From: Bacteroidota bacterium
Lineage (GTDB): Bacteria; Bacteroidota; Bacteroidia; AKYH767-A; 2013-40CM-41-45
Length of the DNA stretch: 64,000 nucleotides
Reading direction: 5' to 3'
Assembly: GCA_016720655.1 (NCBI GenBank)
Contig: JADKKE010000019.1
Coordinates: 5,906 to 69,905 of the forward strand
This document shows, in pieces, positions 1 through 8,990 of the stretch. Below the pieces are notes generated by a model that searched no databases, was not told the DNA's origin, and worked only from the letters and a program-made list of their open reading frames with translations. Within the stretch, counting starts at the first letter, position 1. Each line of letters begins with the position of its first letter. The translations under genes were made by a program, and so were the position numbers.

Positions 1-133
1 AGAACACAACATTCATAACATTGATCAATGATGAATTGACAATAGGCTTCGTCCTGATTTTCAAGATCAGGAGAAAGACAAGAATGAGTACGAGACTCAG
101 TTCATGCTTCATCAAAAAAAAGAATTCCGTCAT
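1..133 (-). CDS. nuoN: NADH-quinone oxidoreductase subunit N, N-terminal fragment (cut by window edge)
   Basis: The ATG at 133 lies 5 nt after the nuoM stop, and the frame stays open to the window edge (44 codons). The product begins MTEFFFLMKHELSLV and continues as a hydrophobic helix, as expected for the first membrane segment of an antiporter-like subunit. The call rests on position (nuoM is normally followed by nuoN) and on this hydrophobic start. Too little is present to see any family motif. An A8 run at 114-121 lies in the first codons and is a possible slippage site. Confidence 0.68.
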   Translation of the reverse strand, partial: MTEFFFLMKHELSLVLILVFLLILKIRTKPIVNSSLINVMNVVF

Positions 134-138
134 TCCAT

Positions 139-1626
139 TCATTTTAACAGAGCAAACCTGCTCAATTGATTATAGATAGCTTCAGCACCCGGAGAAACAA
201 GATCATTTAGCCAGAAAGGCATTACACCAATGGCAACTATTCCCACAATCAGAACACCTGCAGCGAGTTTTTCATTCCAGTGCGCATCCGTCAATGTCAG
301 GAATTTCGGATTGTTCACCGGTCCCATCACCGATTGTCCGGTTGCACGAAGGATATACACTGCCGTGACAACAATCGACATACATGCCAGGATCGTTGCG
401 ATGTGATAGAACATTCCGCTTCGCTGCCAGGAACCAACGAAAATTGTCATCTCGGCTACAAATCCGCTGAAACCGGGTAATCCGAGGGAACACAAACCGG
501 CAATAAAAAATACTGTACTGATAAAAGGCATCATTTTCATGAGACCTCCCAGTTCCTTTACAGCCCGGGTATGCGTGCGTTCATACAACATCCCGATCGC
601 GGCAAAGAAAAGTGCCGTCATCAATCCATGAGACACCATTTGCAATACAGCTCCGGTTATTGCTGTCTTCGTTAACATTCCGATACCCAGCAAAACAAAT
701 CCACAATGACTCACGGAAGAATATGCGTTGATATATTTCAAATCCGTTTGCATCATCGTTGCAAAAGCTCCATAGATAATTGCAATCGCCGCAACAAGTA
801 CAATATATCCGGAATAATACTGTGCTGCTTCCGGCATCAGGTAAGTAGCGACTCGCAAGCAACCATAACCGCCAAGCTTCATTGAAATTCCGGCAAGGAA
901 CATGGATGCAGCTGTAGGCGCTGATGAATGTCCGTCAGGAACCCAGGTGTGAAAAGGAAAAATTGCAGTGAATACACCAAATCCAATGAACAGAAATGGG
1001 AAGAATATTTTCTGAATATAAAAGGGAATATGAAATGTGCTGAGGTGAACAAGATCAAAACTGTTCCCGGAGTTGTAATACATTCCGATCATCCCAACAA
1101 GTACCAGTGCCGAACCACCCATGAGCATCAATGCAAGTTTGTTGGCACTGTATTCTTTCTTTCCACTTCCCCAGATTCCAATCAATAAATACTTCGGAAT
1201 TACTGCAACTTCAAGGAAGAAAAAGAGCAGGAATAAATCCAGAGAGATAAAAAATCCATAGGCGCCGGCACTCAGGATAATGAGCAAAAGGAAAAATTCC
1301 TTTGTCATCTTTTCGATTTTCCAGGAAACGAGAACACCGGCAAAGACCACAGAGGCAGTCAATAAAATCATTGCGATAGAAATTCCGTCTACTCCAATAT
1401 GGAAGTTGATATTCAATGCCGGAAACCAGGCGGAGCTGGATTCAAAAAGAAAGAGTGCGGTATTTCCGGCAGCTCTTTCAGTCAGATAATTCTGAAGTAG
1501 CAACAAAGAAAATAACAACTGAATTCCCGAACCGGCCAGGGCGACAGTGCGTGAAGCCTTTGCATTACTCATTGCAAGAATGAGAGCTGTGAGAAGCGGA
1601 AGCAGGATAAGTATCGTGAGCATCAT
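139..1626 (-). CDS. nuoM: NADH-quinone oxidoreductase subunit M
   Basis: Proton-translocating antiporter-like subunit in the membrane arm of complex I, 495 aa, a normal length for the family, with about 14 hydrophobic segments. The TM5 glutamate lies in the segment FFFLEVAVIPKYLL (E139). The conserved block HTWVPDGHSSAPTAAS and the lysine in GISMKLGGYG are present. By eye, the TM7 lysine of E. coli NuoM (K234) aligns with a Phe in GFGVFTAIFPFHTW. The gene lies between nuoL and nuoN in one minus-strand operon, with a 9-nt gap from nuoL. The frame is intact, unlike its neighbour nuoL. Confidence 0.97.
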   Translation of the reverse strand: MMLTILILLPLLTALILAMSNAKASRTVALAGSGIQLLFSLLLLQNYLTERAAGNTALFLFESSSAWFPALNINFHIGVDGISIAMILLTASVVFAGVLVSWKIEKMTKEFFLLLIILSAGAYGFFISLDLFLLFFFLEVAVIPKYLLIGIWGSGKKEYSANKLALMLMGGSALVLVGMIGMYYNSGNSFDLVHLSTFHIPFYIQKIFFPFLFIGFGVFTAIFPFHTWVPDGHSSAPTAASMFLAGISMKLGGYGCLRVATYLMPEAAQYYSGYIVLVAAIAIIYGAFATMMQTDLKYINAYSSVSHCGFVLLGIGMLTKTAITGAVLQMVSHGLMTALFFAAIGMLYERTHTRAVKELGGLMKMMPFISTVFFIAGLCSLGLPGFSGFVAEMTIFVGSWQRSGMFYHIATILACMSIVVTAVYILRATGQSVMGPVNNPKFLTLTDAHWNEKLAAGVLIVGIVAIGVMPFWLNDLVSPGAEAIYNQLSRFALLK

Positions 1627-1635
1627 AGATCGTCC

Positions 1636-3573
1636 TTAATGAATCCAAACATAAATGAAGAGCAGCGCTAATCCAATGATACCGGTTAGGAAGTAGGCAG
1701 CATAATTCTGCACCCTTCCCGATTGAATTCCGCTAATCGAGAAAGAGAAAACCTGCGCTGCTGCTCCGAAAGTATTCATCATTCCGTCAACAATATTCCG
1801 GTCAATCCATGCTGCAGGGCGACCAACCAGATTAAAAACAATTTTCTTTGTCACAAAGAGATAAATCTCATCGATATAGAATTTATTTTTTACAGTATGT
1901 GTAAATGACCCCAGACGATTCGCGATCCTGTCAGGATAAGCAGTAGTCGATTTATAAAAAACAAATGCGATCACGATCCCGCCTAAGGAAAGTGCTACCG
2001 GCAAAATGCTGGAAGTCAAGATGTGTTTCTGTAGCAAGCACTTTCCCATCTGTTGAAACAAATTCTCCAAAAGGTATCCAACCGGATGAAATGGCAAGAA
2101 GTCCCAATACTGCCAATGGAAACAGCATGCTGGCAGGTCCTTCTCCATGGTGGGATTCTCCATGGCTGACAAATGGTTTATTCCAAAAGATAGAGAAGTA
2201 CAATCTAAACATGTAGAATGCAGTGATTCCCGCAGTGATCAGTGCCACATAATAAATCAATGGATTTGAATGGAAAGCTGCCAGTAATATTTCTTCTTTA
2301 CTGAAAAATCCTGAGAACGGTGGAACTCCGGCGATGGCAAGACAAGCAATTAAAAACGTAATGTGCGTAATCGGTAAGAATTTCCTAAGCCCACCCATGT
2401 CTTTCATCTCATTGCTATGCACATAATGAATCACTGCTCCGGCTCCGAGGAACAACAAAGCTTTGAACATTGCATGGGTAAACAAATGAAACATTGATGC
2501 TGTGTAACCCAATCCTGATTCTCCACCAAAATCTGAAACACCCAAGGCAAACATCATGTAGCCAATCTGAGACATGGTTGAATAAGCAAGTACTCGCTTG
2601 ATGTCTGTCTGCGTGCAGGCGATTAATGCTGCGATGAGTGCCGACACTGCTCCGGTGTAAGCAACAATTTCAAGTGCAACCGGACAAGCGATCGAAAATA
2701 CCGGAAACAACCTGGCTACAAGATAGACGCCTGCAACGACCATCGTTACAGCATGGATCAATGCAGACACCGGAGTCGGTCCTTCCATGGCATCCGGCAA
2801 CCAAACATGCAATGGGAACATTGCCGATTTTCCCGCGCCACCCACAAACACAAGCGTAAGTCCCCAGGTTAAAGCGGAAACTCCAAGAAATGTAGCAGAT
2901 GATGCTGCTTGGGCGAAAGGAGAACCTGTGGTGGTAAACCGTTCAATGAGGGTTCCGAAATCAAGAGTTTCGGAATAATAGGACAATATGAGTATTCCAA
3001 TCAAAAACCAAGATCCGCAAATCGGGTAACAATGAACGCTTTTTTTGCCGCAGCAACAGCGGAAGGTTTGTTGTAATAAAATCCGATGAGCAGGACGGAT
3101 GAAACACCCACAAGTTCCCAGAAGATATAGGTTTGGAAAATATTCGTAGACAACACCAATCCCAACATGGAAAACGTAAACAAGGAAAGAAATGAATAAT
3201 ATGTCGCATAGCGCTCCTCCCCTTTCATGTATCCCAGACTATAAATGTGAACCATCAGTGAAACGAAAGTCACAACAACGATCATCATTACCGAAATCGG
3301 ATCCAGGAGAATACCCATATTGATCGACAGGGTTTCACTGAATCGTAACCACACGAACTGAAAAGGAATTGTGGCAACAAATGCATCTCCTGCTTTTCCA
3401 AATCCAAAGAAATAATTGTACGCGGTGATAAGGCTGATTGCTGCTGATACAGCAAGCGATAAAGTGCCGATAATCCCTGAAAAATTACCAATAAACTTTC
3501 TGCCAAACAATCCCAGCAAAAGGAATGTAGCGAGTGGCAACGCGGGGATGAGTATTAGTAGCGAACTATTCAT
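1636..3573 (-). CDS. nuoL: NADH-quinone oxidoreductase subunit L (two single-base frameshifts)
   Basis: Distal proton-pumping subunit of the complex I membrane arm, whose C-terminal lateral helix braces the other antiporter subunits. The gene reads in three frames. The first piece ends ...FIVTRFADLGF at 3001. Restoring one T to the run at 3003-3007 gives the expected continuation FLIGILILSYY. The second piece, with the signature HVWLPDAMEGPTPVSALIHA, leaves frame near 2024-2030; removing one A from the AAA there joins it to ILTSSILPVALSL and the C-terminal helices. The repaired protein is about 645 aa, normal for NuoL. Both breaks are one base, one in a homopolymer, and the reading on each side is well conserved, so I think this is assembly error and the gene is functional. 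A true pseudogene would have to be shown by re-sequencing. Confidence 0.93.
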
Positions 3574-3626
3574 TTTTTATTTCTTCAATTCAAACTCCTG
3601 ATTCCAGGGTACACTTAAGATTCGAT

Positions 3627-3941
3627 TTAGTCCCTCATTACTTCCGCGTCTTCAACATCTATTGATTTGTGTCTGCGGTAGAGATTTATAATAATTGCAA
3701 TTGCAACAGCTGCCTCTGCCGCTGCAATGGTGATAATAAACAAAGAGAAGAATACCCCGTCAAGTTTCCCGGGAAAGAGGTATTTATTGAAGGCCAGAAA
3801 ATTGATGTTTACACTATTCAACAACAACTCCACTGACATTAACATCACGATAAGATTCCTTCGTGTAAGAAAACCATAGACACCAATGAAAAACAAAGAG
3901 GTGCTTAAAACCAATAAATGAGTAAGTCCGATCTGGTTCAT
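3627..3941 (-). CDS. nuoK: NADH-quinone oxidoreductase subunit K
   Basis: Small three-helix membrane subunit of complex I, 104 aa (family about 100). The start chosen is MNQIGLTHLLVL, whose ATG overlaps the nuoJ stop in an ATGA arrangement; the longer frame to 3977 would run far into nuoJ. Two buried glutamates typical of NuoK are present, in LMSVELLLNSVNINF and in TIAAAEAAVAIAI. The C-terminus is charged. The coupling with nuoJ suggests translational coupling. Confidence 0.95.
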   Translation of the reverse strand: MNQIGLTHLLVLSTSLFFIGVYGFLTRRNLIVMLMSVELLLNSVNINFLAFNKYLFPGKLDGVFFSLFIITIAAAEAAVAIAIIINLYRRHKSIDVEDAEVMRD

Positions 3942-4453
3942 TTGTCTCCGGGTGCTTTTATTGCTATGACAATACAACCGATCATCGCGGCAAGAAGTAA
4001 GATACTCACAACTTCAAAAGGCAAGGCATATCCACCCTCCCCAACACTCAACATTTTCATTCCAATTGCAGAAACACTGGTATCACCTTCGGGTTCAAGT
4101 GAAGGAATGAAGGTGTGCTGTAGAAGCAGTGTACTCGTTAACAAGAATCCACAGAGAACTGCAAGTCCGGCAAATAATCTCCGGCTCAGGTTTGGCCGGG
4201 GCATATCCAGGGAAGATGTCTGCGTAAGAAAAATCGAGAAGATAATTAACACGACAATCCCCCCAACATACACAATAATCTGTACTGCCGCGAGAAACTC
4301 ATAATGCATCCAAAAATACAGGCCTGCAATGCCAATGAGAGAAAAAAGCAGGTAAACTGCAGAACGAAAGATCTTTCGTGACGTCACAGCCATAAACCCT
4401 CCGCCAATAATCAGCAAAGCAAGCAGATAAAAGACAATCGAATTCGCACTCAT
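3938..4453 (-). CDS. nuoJ: NADH-quinone oxidoreductase subunit J
   Basis: Membrane subunit of complex I, 171 aa, five predicted hydrophobic segments. The TM3 region AAVQIIVYVGGIVVLIIF is the family signature. This helix undergoes the pi-bulge transition in known complex I structures. The start codon shares one base with the nuoI stop (TAATG at 4451-4455), and the stop overlaps the nuoK start by 4 nt. These overlaps place it firmly in one polycistron with nuoI and nuoK. Confidence 0.95.
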   Translation of the reverse strand: MSANSIVFYLLALLIIGGGFMAVTSRKIFRSAVYLLFSLIGIAGLYFWMHYEFLAAVQIIVYVGGIVVLIIFSIFLTQTSSLDMPRPNLSRRLFAGLAVLCGFLLTSTLLLQHTFIPSLEPEGDTSVSAIGMKMLSVGEGGYALPFEVVSILLLAAMIGCIVIAIKAPGDK

Positions 4454-4938
4454 TACTCTACGCCCTCCATTAATTTTGAGCCCGGTTTATTCAATACTTT
4501 GGTAAGATCAGCACGCTTGTAAACACTGTGCTCAAAAGATTGAGCCATTTTAATTGCATCTGTCGGGCATGCAACAATGCACAAATTGCACATGGTGCAC
4601 AACTCCAAGTGATAGATGAATGTATCAATGGCTTTCTTCTTTTTTCCCTCCGGGCTTACTTCGAATTTCGTAATGATTTTGATCGTTCCGTTTGGACATG
4701 CCAGTTCACACGCCGTACAACCTGTGCAGCGATGCTCATTCGATTCCGTGTGCGGCATCACTACTTCACCACGGAAACGTTCCGGCAATATTAAAGTATC
4801 ACGATTATCAGGATACTCCTGAGTGATAATCTCTTTGTGATGCGTAAAGTAATAACCCGTCATCTTCATTCCTTTCAGCAATGAAGCAACAGATTTGTAT
4901 ACTGTACGAATATATTCACCTAAAAATCCCATGTTCAA
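4453..4938 (-). CDS. nuoI: NADH-quinone oxidoreductase subunit I, 2x[4Fe-4S] ferredoxin-like
   Basis: Peripheral-arm subunit carrying clusters N6a and N6b, which pass electrons to N2 in NuoB. 161 aa. Two complete CxxCxxCxxxCP motifs are present: C71, C74, C77, C81 in CTGCTACELACP, and C114, C117, C120, C124 in CTMCNLCIVACP. The N-terminal amphipathic helix (MGFLGEYIRTVYKSVASLLKG) that sits on the membrane is present. Since nuoEFG are missing from the cluster, this is the outermost Fe-S subunit encoded here. It follows nuoH after a 64-nt repeat-rich spacer. Confidence 0.96.
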   Translation of the reverse strand: MNMGFLGEYIRTVYKSVASLLKGMKMTGYYFTHHKEIITQEYPDNRDTLILPERFRGEVVMPHTESNEHRCTGCTACELACPNGTIKIITKFEVSPEGKKKKAIDTFIYHLELCTMCNLCIVACPTDAIKMAQSFEHSVYKRADLTKVLNKPGSKLMEGVE

Positions 4939-4939
4939 T

Positions 4940-5002
4940 TTTTCAAATCAATCCTCAATCTACAATCTACAATCCTACAATCCTAAATCCTAAATCTACA
5001 AT
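4940..5002. repeat. Short degenerate tandem repeat between nuoH and nuoI (AATC(C)TA(CA/AA) units)
   Basis: The nuoH-nuoI spacer is made almost wholly of variants of an 8-9 nt word: CAATCTA, CAATCTA, CAATCCTA, CAATCCTA, AATCCTA, AATCTA. The same word (AATCTACAATC) recurs upstream of prfC around 21152-21220. It codes for nothing. It sits inside an otherwise tightly packed operon where neighbouring junctions overlap. Confidence 0.75.
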
Positions 5003-6079
5003 TCAAAAATGCCATCCCAATATTCCGATCACCGTCATCAACAAGAGATTGAACAAGCCAATCGGTAATAAATATCTCCATTCCAGATTCAACAACTGAT
5101 CAATTCGTAGTCTTGGGAAAGTCCATCTGAACCACATGATAATGAAGATCAGAAAAAACGTTTTTCCAAAAAACCATATTGAAGAAGGAATGAAATCCAT
5201 GATATGGTTGAACGCTTCCCAACCCCCAATGTGGAAAGGCATCCAGCCACCAAGAAATAATGTTGCACCAATCGCTGTCACAATAAAGATGTTCACATAC
5301 TCCGCAAGGAAGAACAATGCAAATTGCATTCCGCTGTATTCCGTATGGAATCCCGCCGTGAGTTCAGACTCGGCCTCCGCGAGGTCAAAGGGTGCGCGAT
5401 TTGTTTCTGCTGTGACAGCGATAATGAAAATCACGAATGATATCAAGGCTGGAATATGTCCTTTGAAAATCCACCAACCTGTTGCCTGACTGGCAACAAT
5501 GTCAGAAACCCTTAAACTTCCTGTGAGAATTACAATGGAAAGAATTGCCAGACCAGCAGATAGTTCATAGCTGACAATTTGCGCGCCGCTTCGCATGGCA
5601 CCCAGCAAAGAATATTTATTATTACTCGACCAGCCCGCCATCAGTATTCCAATGACAGAGATAGAAGAGATTGCAGAAATATATAGAACTCCAATATTGA
5701 CATCCCAGATTTGAACATTTCTTGCAAATGGGATTGGTGCCATCAACAACATAGCAACCATCATCACAATATAGGGTGCCAGGTTAAATAAAAACTTATC
5801 GGCTCCTGTTGGTCTTAATCCTTCTTTCAAAATCAATTTTAAAGTATCGGCGAGCGTCTGAAATATTCCTTTCGGTCCTACTCTGTTTGGTCCGAGTCGA
5901 ATTTGCATGTAGGCAGAAACCTTCCGCTCCATGAAAACCAACACCAATCCGAGAAATGCAAAAAGTGAAATCATCAGAATACCCACGATCACAAATTCTG
6001 AAAGCAATGCAATTCTGGCAGGCAGGTGACTTGCCAGCCATGTGTGTACTACTCCGCTTATCTTTTCAATACTAAACAT
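5003..6079 (-). CDS. nuoH: NADH-quinone oxidoreductase subunit H
   Basis: Membrane subunit that joins the peripheral arm to the membrane arm and forms the quinone-access channel. 358 aa, eight hydrophobic segments. Signatures visible: FMERKVSAYMQIRLGPNRVG near the N-terminus, AETNRAPFDLAEAESELTAG with the acidic loop, and YSGMQFALFFLAEY. The C-terminal WTFPRLRIDQLLNLEWR block is typical. It begins only 26 nt after nuoD, which leaves no room for nuoE, nuoF or nuoG, the genes that usually lie here in 14-gene clusters. Confidence 0.97.
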   Translation of the reverse strand: MFSIEKISGVVHTWLASHLPARIALLSEFVIVGILMISLFAFLGLVLVFMERKVSAYMQIRLGPNRVGPKGIFQTLADTLKLILKEGLRPTGADKFLFNLAPYIVMMVAMLLMAPIPFARNVQIWDVNIGVLYISAISSISVIGILMAGWSSNNKYSLLGAMRSGAQIVSYELSAGLAILSIVILTGSLRVSDIVASQATGWWIFKGHIPALISFVIFIIAVTAETNRAPFDLAEAESELTAGFHTEYSGMQFALFFLAEYVNIFIVTAIGATLFLGGWMPFHIGGWEAFNHIMDFIPSSIWFFGKTFFLIFIIMWFRWTFPRLRIDQLLNLEWRYLLPIGLFNLLLMTVIGILGWHF

Positions 6080-6105
6080 TCTTCTTTATTAATAAATCAA
6101 TTACA

Positions 6106-7221
6106 TCAACGGTCGATATCGGGGATAACAAGATCAAGAGTACCCATGGTTGCAACGAGATCTCCAATTTTCCCACCGACAGACATGTGATCGAGTGCCG
6201 ACAGGTTTGAAAATCCGGGGGAACGAAATTTTATTCTGTACGGAGTGGTGCCGCCTTCACTCACGACATATACTCCGAATTCTCCCCTTGCTGTTTCTAC
6301 CATGGTATAAAATTCGCCTTTCGGAAGTTTAAGAACTGCTTTGGTTTTGGCCTGAAATTCACCTTCGGGAATTGCATCAATCAACTGATCAATAATATTC
6401 AGGGATTGACGCATTTCTTCCATTCGCACCAGATAACGTGCATAGGAATCCCCTTCTGTACGGATCACTTCTTCAAATTTCAATTGGGAGTAACAGTCAT
6501 AGGGATACCATTTACGGATATCACAACTCACACCGGAAGCGCGGGCAACAGGTCCGCTACAACCATAGGAAATAGCGTCTTCTTTTGAAATGAAACCAAC
6601 TCCTTTCATCCGTGACTGGAAGATGATATTGCCAGTAACCAGCTCATCGTATTCGTCTATCTTGGATTTGAATTCAGTAACGAACTCTTTTACTTTGCGC
6701 TGAAAATCCGGATGGATGTCGGCCATGACACCACCGGGCACCATGTAATTCATTGTGAGCCGGGCACCACACGTTTCCTCCATGATGTCGTTGATCATCT
6801 CGCGTTCGCGGAATGCATGAAAAAAAGGAGTGATCGCTCCCACGTCCATTGCCATAGCACCCCACCACAACAAATGAGATGCAACACGGGTTAATTCATC
6901 CATCAAAACCCTGATAACCTGAGCTCTTGCAGGAACTTCAATCTGCACCCCCTTTTCAACCACCAGAGCACAACCATGATTGTTGATGTGTGAACTGAGG
7001 TAGTCCATTCTCGACGTTACATAAATGAACTGGCGATACGTCAGACTTTCACACATCTTCTCGATAGAGCGATGAATATACCCAAGATGTGGGTCGACTT
7101 TTTTTATGGTCTCTCCGTTCAAGGTGATAACAAGATGCAAAACCCCATGTGTTGCCGGATGTTGTGGCCCCACATTGATTATCAAATCTCCCTGCTCAGT
7201 TGTTCCTATTTCTTCTAACAT
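6106..7221 (-). CDS. nuoD: NADH-quinone oxidoreductase subunit D (49-kDa type)
   Basis: Peripheral-arm subunit that builds the quinone-binding site with NuoB. 371 aa, slightly shorter than many homologues. The quinone-site motif GPQHPATHGVLH lies near residue 18, followed by LGYIHRSIEK, YVTSRMDYLS, and the C-terminal VATMGTLDLVIPDIDR. NuoC and NuoD are separate genes, unlike the fused NuoCD of Bacteroides and enterobacteria. The gene lies 61 nt after nuoC and 26 nt before nuoH. Confidence 0.97.
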   Translation of the reverse strand: MLEEIGTTEQGDLIINVGPQHPATHGVLHLVITLNGETIKKVDPHLGYIHRSIEKMCESLTYRQFIYVTSRMDYLSSHINNHGCALVVEKGVQIEVPARAQVIRVLMDELTRVASHLLWWGAMAMDVGAITPFFHAFREREMINDIMEETCGARLTMNYMVPGGVMADIHPDFQRKVKEFVTEFKSKIDEYDELVTGNIIFQSRMKGVGFISKEDAISYGCSGPVARASGVSCDIRKWYPYDCYSQLKFEEVIRTEGDSYARYLVRMEEMRQSLNIIDQLIDAIPEGEFQAKTKAVLKLPKGEFYTMVETARGEFGVYVVSEGGTTPYRIKFRSPGFSNLSALDHMSVGGKIGDLVATMGTLDLVIPDIDR

Positions 7222-7282
7222 AAATAAAAATGGCCTCTTTCTTTTACCCTTGCAGGAAGAGGTCTGAATCTATTCTCTGCGA

Positions 7283-7737
7283 TTATAATTTTATCATATT
7301 GACCGGATCATCATAATCCTTTCTTAAAGGCCAACCGATCCAATCATCAGTTAGTAATATTCTTCTTAAATCGTGGTGATGCAAAAATTTCACTCCAAAC
7401 AAATCATACACTTCCCTTTCGTTGAAATCGGCTGTTCTCCATATCTCATTCACAGTTTCAATCTCCGGGTTATTTCTGTCAAGTTTCACTTTAATCGTGA
7501 GCATGTGTCGATGCGTCAGCGATCGAAGAAAATAAACCATTGTAAAATGGGTTTTCCAATCAACACATGTTAGGCAAAAGAGGTAATCGAAATCCCAGGC
7601 ATCCCGGGAACGAAATTCCATCGCCATTGATAAAAAAGCTTCCGGTTCAACCTGCAGCGTCAGCCACTCCCCTGTTTCTTCAAAACCGATTCCGGGTATT
7701 GATTGAGTATTGATTCTTTTAATTCTTCTTTCGTCAT
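7283..7737 (-). CDS. nuoC: NADH-quinone oxidoreductase subunit C (30-kDa type, frameshifted near the 5' end)
   Basis: Peripheral-arm subunit of complex I. The uninterrupted part (7283-7627) carries the family core FDYLFCLTCVDW and the diagnostic block NEREVYDLFGVKF followed by DDWIGWPLRKDY. Upstream, an ATG at 7737 starts MTKEELKESILNQYPESV, which reads into a stop. Adding one T to the run at 7682-7685 gives ESVFEETGEWLTLQV and joins the core in frame. The repaired protein is 151 aa, normal for a stand-alone NuoC. This is the same one-base homopolymer loss seen in nuoL, so I regard the gene as intact in the organism. Confidence 0.9.
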
Positions 7738-7813
7738 TTTACGGATTCAGTGCTCAGACAAAGGATAATTTTAATCATGAATTATTTATACAACAGCAGG
7801 AAAACAATTTACA

Positions 7814-8371
7814 TTATTTTTTTCCCACCACTTTTTGTTCGTCAATCATAATTTTTTCTCTCAAACCGCCATCTTTAATTTTTGCCTGCAAGGTGATCAG
7901 TGCGTGCATCAACGCTTCAGGGCGCGGTGGACAACCCGCAACATATACATCAACCGGAATTACGTGATCCGCTCCTTTTACAACAGAATATGTATTGTAA
8001 AAGAAGGGACCTCCGGAGGTAGCACAGGCTCCCATTGCTATCACATAGCGCGGTTCTGCCATTTGATCATAGAGTCTCTTCAAAACCGGAGCCATTTTAT
8101 TCACTATCGTTCCTGCGATAATAATCACATCTGCCTGACGGGGTGTGGCACGTGCAACTTCAAATCCAAATCTCGACCAATCGTATTTTGCCGACGCTGC
8201 TGACATCATTTCAATAGCACAACAGCTTGTTCCAAAAACCAATGGCCATAAAGAATTGGACCTGGCCCAATTTATCACGTCATCGAGTTTACTTACCAGT
8301 ATTCCTCCACCCGGCGATGGGTGTACAGAACCCGGAAATGGTTCGACAGGAGATTTTTGATTTACATCCAT
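7814..8371 (-). CDS. nuoB: NADH-quinone oxidoreductase subunit B (cluster N2)
   Basis: Holds the terminal [4Fe-4S] cluster N2 that reduces quinone. 185 aa. The four expected ligands are present: the tandem C50-C51 in GTSCCAIEMM, C116 in AMGACATSGG, and C147 in VAGCPPRPE. The start codon lies inside the 3' end of nuoA (10-nt overlap), which supports both the start and translational coupling. Confidence 0.97.
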   Translation of the reverse strand: MDVNQKSPVEPFPGSVHPSPGGGILVSKLDDVINWARSNSLWPLVFGTSCCAIEMMSAASAKYDWSRFGFEVARATPRQADVIIIAGTIVNKMAPVLKRLYDQMAEPRYVIAMGACATSGGPFFYNTYSVVKGADHVIPVDVYVAGCPPRPEALMHALITLQAKIKDGGLREKIMIDEQKVVGKK

Positions 8372-8712
8372 TTTAATGCGCCTTTCCTGTGGGCATACAA
8401 AAACCCGAGAAACAGGATGAATAAGAAAATAACAATTTCAATCAGTGCAGGCCATCCGACTTTTTTCACAACAACAGCCCAGGGATAGAGAAATACCAAT
8501 TCGACATCAAAGATCAGGAACAATAAAGCAAATAGATAATAACCGACATTCAATTGAATCCAGGATTTACCGATTGTTGGCACACCACATTCATATGCTT
8601 CGCCTTTGGCCAGATTAGTGGATCGGGTAGCTAAAGCACGCGAAAGCAAAATACCTCCACCGGCAAATGCCACTCCACAAATCATTAGCATTATCATTGA
8701 ACCTGCTCCCAT
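8362..8712 (-). CDS. nuoA: NADH-quinone oxidoreductase subunit A
   Basis: First gene of the operon. Small three-helix membrane subunit, 116 aa from the ATG at 8712 (MGAGSMIMLMICG). Family signatures KGEAYECGVP and FDVELVFLYPWA are present, with the acidic residues of the second helix. A longer frame upstream to 8916 exists but adds 68 residues with no family resemblance and would start upstream of the best promoter, so I reject it. A Bacteroidota-type promoter lies about 30-60 nt upstream. Confidence 0.94.
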   Translation of the reverse strand: MGAGSMIMLMICGVAFAGGGILLSRALATRSTNLAKGEAYECGVPTIGKSWIQLNVGYYLFALLFLIFDVELVFLYPWAVVVKKVGWPALIEIVIFLFILFLGFLYAHRKGALKWM

Positions 8713-8741
8713 AGAAAGAATATACCTTGTTTCTAAGCAAT

Positions 8742-8772
8742 CAAACCTACGGGAATGTTTGGAAAAAACAAA
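8742..8772 (-). promoter_or_regulatory. Promoter of the nuo operon (Bacteroidota type)
   Basis: On the minus strand TTTG (8772-8769), 19 nt, then TAGGTTTG (8749-8742), a perfect fit to the TAnnTTTG -7 element with a -33 TTTG. It predicts a transcription start about 20-25 nt before the nuoA ATG at 8712. Confidence 0.62.
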
Positions 8773-8934
8773 GGACACCAAGCATGTAAACAATGAATCT
8801 TCCAACCATTGTATCCGGTTGAAAATGAAGAGGAATAAAGAATGTATTGGGATCTCGGGCCTCCAACGGCTTGCCGGAGCTGTAGAAATCAACATTTCAC
8901 AAGGATTCCGGAACACTTTATTAAGATTTTATCC

Positions 8935-8969
8935 AAAAAAAAACACCGGGAATCAATAGCTTCCCGGTG
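8935..8969 (-). terminator. Rho-independent terminator of the giant surface-protein gene
   Basis: A 9-bp perfect stem (CACCGGGAA / TTCCCGGTG, 8944-8952 and 8961-8969) with an 8-nt loop is followed on the minus strand by nine T (8943-8935). It lies 21 nt beyond the stop at 8991 and separates this gene from nuoA. Confidence 0.88.
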
Positions 8970-8990
8970 TGATAAATATCATTGGATTTA

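Noticed and set aside
3942..3977. Longer nuoK start
   Set aside because: The ATG at 3941 gives the usual length and the ATGA coupling with nuoJ.
8713..8916. Longer 184-aa start for nuoA
   Set aside because: The extra 68 residues are not NuoA-like and the start would lie upstream of the well-formed promoter at 8742-8772.
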